From Verrucomicrobiales bacterium (GTDB taxonomy: Bacteria; Verrucomicrobiota; Verrucomicrobiia; Limisphaerales; J093), in NCBI GenBank assembly GCA_024233305.1, contig JACKPV010000031.1, positions 62,001 to 126,000 on the forward strand: a DNA stretch of 64,000 nucleotides. The letters are read 5' to 3'. A program made the position numbers and the translations under genes. The notes beneath the pieces were generated by a model. The model had not been told where the DNA came from and made no database searches. It saw nothing but the letters and a program-made list of their open reading frames with translations. Below are positions 7,309-16,300 of the stretch, piece by piece (position 1 is the stretch's first letter; each line of letters opens with the position of its first letter).

Positions 7309-10300
7309 GGGGATGCGGGCGCGTTCGGCGCGTTGGTGCGGCTCCCTTCGAGCCCCTCCGGATAAAGCTCCTCCAGCAGGCGCATTTGCAGGGGATCCCG
7401 CTTGATCTGATCCCGCAGAGTTGATTTCCGCAACTCTTCATCGGTGTAAATCTTGGGATCCAGCTGCGACCCCACCCCGTCGCCCTTGGTCAGGATCTGC
7501 GGCGTGAGCACGATCAGCAGTTCCTTGCGGTCCTGGATCGATGTCTTGCTGCGGAACAGCAACCCAAGTCCGGGGATGTCCCCAAGGAAGGGGACCTTTT
7601 TGGCGCGCTGATCGTCGAGGGTCGAAATCAGGCCGCCGATCAGAACCGACTGACCGCTCTGCACGGTGACCGTGGTGGTGGCGGTGCGCTGGTTGATGAT
7701 CGGCACACTGACTCCGGGGTTCACCTCGACGTTGGCACTGCTGAGCGCGCTGATCGTCGGACCCACGTCCATCTTCACGAAGCCATCGGGACTGATGCGC
7801 GGGGTCACGTTCAGAATCACACCCACGTCCTCGTACTGGAACTGGTTGTTCTGTCCGCCCTGCGGCGTCGTGTTGGCGGAGGTGATGATGGGCACCCGCT
7901 GCCCGATGTTGATCGTGGCCTCCTGATTGTCCGCGGTGAGGATCTGCGGGCGGCTGAGGATTTCCAACCGCCCGTCCACGCGCAACGCCCGCAAGAGCAC
8001 CTGAACATCGCTGCCTGTCAAGGAGGCGTAGTAGCCGCCGAAATTGTTGAACGTGTTGGCCAGGTCGAAGTCCGTCCCCGTGCCGAAGGTGGGATCGCCG
8101 TTGCCGACGTAATTCCACTCGACCCCGAGTTCCATCGTCGAGTCGAGGGTGATCTCGGCCAGGAGCACCTGGATGAGCACCTGCGGTTGCGGCTGGTCCA
8201 GCTCGGTGAGCAGGGTCTTGACCTCGTCGAAATAGCGGGGGCTTGCCGAGATCAGTAGCGAGTTGCTGTTGGTTTCCGCCACGATGCTGACTTCGCGCTC
8301 GAGGAGGTTCTGCGCCGTCCCCACCGCGTTCGGGCCGAGCACCGTGGTGATGCGGTCGAGGTCCTGTTGCAGGAAGGTGCGCAACGGCACCTCGACGTCC
8401 TGTGCCCGCGTGTTCCGCAACCGGTAAACCTCCGCCTTCCGCTCCTGTGCCGGGGCCGAATCGAGCGTCTCGATGATCTCCGACGCCAGCGCCACGTAAT
8501 GCTCCGTGCCGCCCACGAGCAGGCTGTTGGTGCGCAGGTCCACCGTCACCGTCAGGGCGTGTTCCTCCGCCGAACCGATGATCGCCCGCGCGCTTTCCAG
8601 GGTCGTGTCCCCAAAGGGCTTCACCAACGTGTATTGCACCGAACGATCATTCGCGTCGGCGGGCCCCACGTCCTCAAGCCGGAAGAGCGAACTGAGCACC
8701 AGGGACATCTGGCGCGCATCCGCGTTGGTGAGGTTGAACACCCGGATCTTGGCGATTTGCGGCGCGCTGGTGTCGAGGTAGCTGATGACTTCCTCGATCA
8801 GCGGCATGTAGTCCACGGGCGCGGAGACGACCAGGGCGTTGATGCGGGTGTCGGGCACGATCAACACGCCCTCCTTGAGCGCGCTGGCAATGAACTCCTC
8901 GCCGCGATCCCGCCGACCGATGAACTGGAGCAGCGATTGCCGGTTCGGGTTCGCCTCGCCCAACGGCTGGGGGTTCGTGTTGAGCACGTCGTCGAGGATG
9001 GTCGCCAGAGCCGCCGCCCGGGCGTTCTGCAACGGGAAGACCCGGATTTCCGCCACGCGCGCCACCTGGTCGGTGTCCAGCTGGGCCACGAGTTCGGCGA
9101 CCCGTTTGAGGTCGTTCTCCCCCGCCGAGACAATCACGGCGTTCAACCGTTCATCGACATTCACCGTCACGGCGGGCGCCGCCCCCCCCCCGCCCGTGCC
9201 CCGCAGCAGCGATTCGAGCGTGGTCGAGACCCGGCGCGCATCGGCCTTCTCGAGCGCGAAGACCTGCACCCGCAACCCGGCCTCCTCGGTCTCGCTGTCG
9301 AGCTGTTGCACCAGGGATTCCACCATCGCCATGTCATCGTCGGCCGCCCCCACGATCAGGGCGTTGGCCCACGGGTCCGCGATGACCGTGACCGGCTCCG
9401 GCGTCTGCCCGGCGCGGGTGGGACGTCCGGCGAACAGGCGTTGGAGCGTGGTTGCCAGTTTGCTTGCCGTGGCCTGCCGGAGGGCGAACACGCGGAAGTT
9501 CGTCCGGGCCACGGCGTCGGGCGTGTCGAGCTGTTCGACCATCCGTTCGACGGCCGCGAAGCTCTCCTTGCCGCCGGTGATCAGCAGCAGGTTCGAGCGG
9601 TCGTCGGCAGTCACGGTCACGGGCACCGAACGTTGTCCCGGCTGCGCCAGGCTTTCCCCCTGGCGTTTCGCCCGGAAGAACTGTTCGAGCACCGTGGCCA
9701 GGTACGAGGCGCGCGCATGCTTGAGCGGATAGGTGCGGATGTCGCTTTGCTCGGTGAACTCGGGGGTGTCGAGCTGGCGGATGAGTTCCTTCACAATCAC
9801 CAGGTTCTCTGGACTGGCGGAAACGATGAGGGAATTCGACGGCGCATCGGCCGCCACGGCCAGCGCCTCGCGATTCGCCGGGGCGCCGCGCCCGCCGGCG
9901 CCGCTCGAAACGCCGGGCCGGTAAACCCCTTGATCGATCAGGGAACGCAACATCGTGGCGACCCGCTGCACATCGGCGTGCTGCAGGGTGAAGGTCTGAA
10001 CGACGCCGTCCGCCGCGACGGGCTCGATGTCGAGCTTGACCAACAGCCCGCGGAGGATCGCCAGGTTCTCCGGGCTGGCGGTGACAATGAGCGCGTTGCT
10101 GAGCGAATCGGCCTGCACATCGACGCGTTCCGCCGGCGCCGGCGTCTGGCCCGTGGGCGTCAGGCTTTGGAGGCGCGCGGCGAACACACTGCGCAACGTC
10201 GCGGCCACGCGCGCGGCATCGTTGACCTGCAAACCGAGGACGGTGATTTCGAGCGCGGGATTCTCGGGCTCGCGGTCGAGCTTCCCGAGCAACTGATCGA

Positions 10301-13300
10301 TGGCCTGGTTGTCCTCGACCCCGGCGGCGACGAGCAGGCTGTTGCTGCGCGCGTCGGGCAGGATGACCGGGCGGTTGCGCTGCATTTCAGGCGAACGCAT
10401 CGCCTGGTAGCGCTGGTTGAACAGCGCGGTCAACGTGTTCGCAAGCGTCTGGGCCGTGGCGTAGTCGAGCGGGATGAGACGCACTTGACCGGTCAGCGAG
10501 GGACCGGCGTGATCGAGTTCTTCGGCCAGCCCGCGGACCAATTCGAAACCGTCCGGCGCGCCGGCCACGAGCAGGGTGTTCGTGCGCTCGTCCGCGATAA
10601 TCACCACCCGCTGCGGATCATAACCGCCCCCGCGCGTCGTGGCGCCGCGCCGCTGGCGGGCCCGTTCGTCCATCAGCCGCTGCAGGGAAGCCGCCACGGT
10701 GGCCGCATCGGCGTTCTTGAGCGGAACCAGTTTGACGTTCCGCAACTCCGCGGGCAGTTCCTGGTCAAGCTCGGCCAGCAGTCCTTCGATGAACGCAATG
10801 GCCTTTTCGCTGCCGGACACGATCAGCGCGTTGGTCCGTTCGTCGATGGAAATGCCGGGTTGATCCTCGGGACGGAGTTGCTGCCCCCCCTGCCGCCGCG
10901 TGAGGTCGGTCAACACGCGCTGCATACCGGCCGCCTCCGCGTGCTGCAATACGAAGACGCGCATCTGATCGAAACTCCCCGCCGCCGGCACGTCGAGCGT
11001 CCGGATGACGTCCTCGATCAGCGGCATCAAGTCGCTGCGCGCGGCCACGATCAGCGTGCTGCTGTCGTCGTCGGCCTGGATGGTCACGGCCGCCCGGGCG
11101 GTCGCCGTGTCGCTCAGCCTGGCGATGTCGCCCCCGAGGACGAGGCGGAGCCGGCTGACCTGCTCGTTCAAACCGCGTGCGCCCCCGCGCCCGCCGCCCT
11201 CGGTGAATACGCTGCGCAGCATGGGCATCAGGCGCGAAGCCAGGGCATGCTCAAGTTTGAACAACCGGATCTCGGTCATGGCCACATCCACGTCCCGATC
11301 CAAGTCGGTGATGATCGCCTCCGCGAGGGCGATGGACTCGGGAAGCCCGCTCAAGATCACTGCATTGTTCCGTGGGTCCAGGGCAATATTGGGCGCCACG
11401 GCCAATCCGCCGCGGGTCTCGTCCGACGATGGCGGGCGGCGCCGCTCCGACCGGTCTGCCCGCGATCCACCGCCGCCACCGGTCCGCTGCTGGAAGATGG
11501 CGTTGAGCGTTTCGAGCACGACCTGGGCATCGACGTTCTCCAGCCGGACGATCCGCGCGGTGAGTCCTTCGATGATGGGCACGGTGTCGAGCAGTTGCAC
11601 GACGCCTCCCATCGCGACCAGGTTGGGCGGGGTGGAACCGATGATCAACCGCTGGGCCGCGCCGCCCGCGGCGGTGGCCTGCGGCGGATCCGCGATGACC
11701 TTGAAGGGCTTCGTCAGGTCGAGCGTCACGGGATTGCCCTGGTCGTCGGTGAAACGCAACCGCTGAACCTGTTCGAGCAGGGCGCGCGCCTCATCGGTCA
11801 GCGCCCGTGCGTCCCCTTCCGACGGCGCCAACATTTCGCGGAGCAACGACGCCAGCGGCGCCGCCACGGCGTTTTTCAACGGGTATACGCGGAGTTCGAT
11901 TTCCGCGTAGTCCGAGGGCACGTCCAGTTCCTCGATCATCGTCACGAGCCGGTCCAGCACCGCCGTGCGCCCGACCAGGAAAAGCGCCCGCTGACGGGCG
12001 TCCACACCCACGGCCACCGGGTCGGCGGGCTGGACCTCGTCGACCTGTCTGATCACCTCCTGCAACAACGGCAGGATCTGGTCGGGACGCGCATGTTCGA
12101 GCCGGATGATGCGGTGTTCGAGCTGGGAACTCATGCCCGGGGCATCGAGCTGCTTGATCACGGACTCCATCAACGGCATGTCGGCCGGACTCGCGCGTAC
12201 GATGACGCTGCGGGTGCGCGGTTCCGCGACCACCGCCACGCGCGGAGGCGGTGCCGTCCGTTGTTGGTTTGCGTCCCGTTGATCGCCCCGCTGCCGGCCC
12301 GATGGTTCTTCGCGGCCCCGTTCCCGCTCGCGGTCCGCATCCTCATCGCGGGGCGGGGCGGGGCGTCCGTTTTCGGTCTGGGGCGGCGGACTGGCGCCCC
12401 GCTGCGGTTGCGGCTGCGGCGTCTGGAAAAGCGCGCTCAGCACCTTCGCCACCGAAACCGGATCGGCCTCCTGAAGCGGAAATTGCCGAATCTCCGTGTC
12501 CGCCTCATCGAACGAACTCGTGAGGTTCGAGATGATCCACTGGATCTGGTCCAACTCCGACGGCGGCCCCGAAAGCACCAGCGCGTTGGCCGCTTTGTCA
12601 ACCGCCAGGAACACCTGGGCAGGCGTGTTCGTCGCCGTAACGGCGGGCGCCGAAGTCGTGGTGGTCAGCGGAGAGGTGGACGGCGCTTGGCCCGGCCCGG
12701 ATGCCGTCTCGGTCCCGACCGCATCTGCCTGGACAGACCCGGCAGCCGGCGAGACGGCGGCGCCGATGACCGCTGCCGTGGCGCCTCCCGGGGCCGCATT
12801 CGTGGCGGTCCCCGTCGGTGCGAGCCTGGCTTCCGGAGGAGCCGGAGCGGCATTGGTCGAGGTCTTCGGGGGCACCGCCGGCGTCGGGAGGCGGTCCATG
12901 ACCCGGATCGTGGTGGGCGACATCTGCGGGTAGATGTTGGTCAGGATGCCGGCGATTTCCTGGGCGGGCACGGTTCCGAGGGTGATCAAGCGGACCTGCA
13001 GCGTGGAATCCTCCGCCAGGACATCCAACCGGTGGATCACCTCCTCGATCTGCGCCAGGTCGGAGGCGGTCGCCACGACGGTCAGCGAGTTGCTGAACAG
13101 ATCCGGTTCGATGGTCGGCTGGTCCTTTTCCTCGCGGTCCGTGAACATGGCCTCGAGCTTGTAGGCGACATCGAACGAATCCGCGTTGTCGAGCCAGTAG
13201 AACTGCACCTGCCGGTTCACGCGCTCGGGCATTTTGTCGAGCATGGGCAGGATTTGTTCGACCACGGCGAAGGCCTCGGGATTGCCGGAGACGACCAGCG

Positions 13301-16300
13301 AATTCGTGCGCTCGTCGGGCGCCACCGTAAACGTGGACGAATTGTAACGCCCCGACCAGCGCGGCTGGGCGCGTGCGAGTCCCTGCAACAACTGGGACAA
13401 CGTCCGGGCGAGATCCGCCGCGTCGCCGTTTTCGAGACGGTAAACGCGCGTTTCGAGTCCCGTTCCGCGGCCGGTGCGGTCGAGTTCGTGGATGAGTTCA
13501 ATGACCCGCTCGACCTCGTCCTCGGGACCGTTGACCAACACACTGCGCGAACCCATCACCGCGGTGACGCGCACTGCGGACGGTTCGCCGTTACGTTCCT
13601 TGGGCGCCAGTGAAGCATTGACCGCCTCGGCCACGGCCTCGGGCTCGGCCTTCTCGAGCAGGACCGTCCGGACCTGCGCCGCGCCGGCGAGTTGTTGAAC
13701 GTCGAGCTTGGTGATCAGGTCCGCTGCTGCCGTCTGCTTGAAGGCCGAGGCCTGCACGACCACGGCGTTCAACCCGGCGGCGGCGGTGACCTTGAAGTCG
13801 TTTGCCGAACCGCCCCCGCGATAGCGATACGAATAGGAGTAGCCGCGACCGGACGAGGCAGTGTCCCCGAGCGTGGCCTGCAGCACCTGGACCACCTGGT
13901 CGGCATCCGCATAGCGCAGGCGATACACCTGCGTATCGAGGCCGCCATCGCCGCCCGATTCATCCAGGCGCTTCACCAGCTCGGCGACCTTTTCGACCTC
14001 GGCGGGAGGCCCGTTCACCAACACGGTCTTGGTGCCGGACACCGTCGTCACGCGGACCGCGGGCGGATTGGCGAGCCAATCGCGGGGGGCAAGCACCTCG
14101 TTGACCGCCATGGCCACCGCATCCGCGTTGGCTTTCTCGAGTTCGATCGCCTGCACCATGCCGGCCTCGGCGGACTGCGGGACGTCGAGGGTCTCGATCA
14201 GTTCCGCCGCCAGCTTCTGCTTCTCCGGCGGCGCCTGCAGGACCACGGCGTTCAGGGCGGTCGCCGCGGCCACTCGGAACTCCTGATCGGTGGTCTCCCG
14301 ACCGCGCGAGCCGTAGAAGAAGATGTTCCGGCGAAGAGACGACGAGGAGCTGCCGGTGCTGAGGGCGCCTTGGAGCACTTCGACCACCTGGCTGGCCTGG
14401 GCGTGCTGCAGCTTGTAAATCCGCATTTCCAGCCGGGCGTCGCCGCTGGTCTCGTCCAGTCCCCGGATCAACTCGATCACCTTGTCAGTTTCGTCCGTGG
14501 GTCCGCTCACGAGCAGGCTTCGGGCCACCGCCACCGGGGTCACCCGGACCTTCGCCGGCTCGCCCCGACGCTCGGGGGAGGCGAGGGCTTGATTCACCGC
14601 GGTAGCCACCGCCTCGGCGTCCGCCTTTTCGAGCCGGACGGTCCGGACGGCGCCCGCCTCCGCCGCCTGTTCCACATCCAGCATTCGGATGAGCTGCGCC
14701 GCCTGCTGTTGGCGCGGCGGCGAGGCCTGCACCACGACCGCGTTCAGGGCCGTCGCGGAGGTCACCCGCACTTCTTCGGAGGATCCGCCGCCACGATAGC
14801 GATACGAATAGTAGTAGCTGCGCCCCGAGCCACTCATGCCCCCCAGGGTCTCCTCAAGGACCCGGACGACTTCGGCGGCGTCGGCATGCTGCAAATGATA
14901 GACCTGCGTTTCGGTGCCGGTCGCGCCACTCGTGGCGTCCAGTTGTTCGATCAAAGTGACCACGCGCTCGACCTCCGCTTCCGGGCCTTTGACGAGCACC
15001 GTCTTCGCACCCGAAACGGCCGTGACGCGCACGTTGGGCGCTTCGCCACGGTAGTCGCGGGGGCTCAGGATCTGGGTCACCGCCGAGGCAATCGAGTCGG
15101 GATCCCCCTGCTTCAACAACACCGCCTGCACCATCGCCGCCTCGCCGGCCTGTTCGACATCCAATAACTCGAGCAGGGCCGCGACCCGTTTCTGTTGCTC
15201 GGGAACCGCCTGCACCACGATGGCGTTCAACGTGCTCGCCGCGGTCGCCTTGATTTCGTCCGCCGCCGCCGCGCCTCCCCGGTAGCGGTAGTAGTAATAA
15301 CTGCTGCGACTCGATCCGGCGATCGCGCCAAGCGAGCTTTCGAGCACGCGGACCACTTCCTCGGCGCTGGCGTGCTTGAGGTGATAGACCTCGGTCACGG
15401 CGCCTGCCGTGCCGCTGGTCGCGTCGAGCTGTTCGATCAACGTCACCACGCGTTCGACCTCGGCTTTCGGGCCGTTGACCAGGAGGGTCTTCGAGCCGGA
15501 CACCGCCGTGACCCGGACCGCGGAGGGTTCCCCGCGCCAATCCCGTGGGGCGAGCATCCGGCTGACGGCGGAAGCCACCTCGTCGGCATTGGCCTGCTTG
15601 AGGGTGACGGTCCGAACGGCGGCGGTCTCGCTGGATTGGGGAACGTCCAGATTCTGGATCAACTGCGTGGCCAGGGCGAGTTTCTGTGGAGCGGCCTGCA
15701 TGATGATCGCATTGAGGGCCGGCGCCACACTGATCTTGAACTCGTTGCCCCCACCGCTGCTCCGGTAGCGCGAATACGAATACCAGCTTCGCGAATCGCC
15801 CTGGCCCAGCATCGTCTCGAGCACCGTGAGAACATCCTGGGCCTTCGCGTGCTGCAAGTGAAAAGTCCGCATCTGGGTGGCCGCCGACACCGCCGTGCGC
15901 AGCGTTTCGAGCAGCTTTTCGATCCCGTCGAATTGCCCCTCGGTGGCGGCGACAATCAAGGTATCGGAACCGCCATCGGCCTCGAACCGGGGTTCGGGTT
16001 CCCCGCCTCCACGCCCCCCCCGCGAACCGCGTTGCTCGGCAAACAACCGGGAGAGGGTCGCGGCAATGTCACCCACCCTGCCTTCGGGGACCGCATAGGT
16101 GCGGATCTCGAGGCGCGCCGAAACCGGTTCGACATCGAGTGCTTTGACGGTTTCCTCGATTCGTCCCAGCGTTTCAGTGGGCGCCTCGAAAGCGATGGTC
16201 CGGTCGTCCGCTGCCGCGCTCATGGCCACGCGCCGCGAGGGGTCGGAAGTCCGGATATCGGCGTAGAAAAGCTGGGAGAGCATCGCCACGACGGCCGTGG

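Noticed and set aside
8367..13613. Plus-strand open frame of 1748 codons inside the secretin gene
   Set aside because: It is the antisense of the repeated N domains; its apparent repeats mirror those of the secretin and it has no start context or family.
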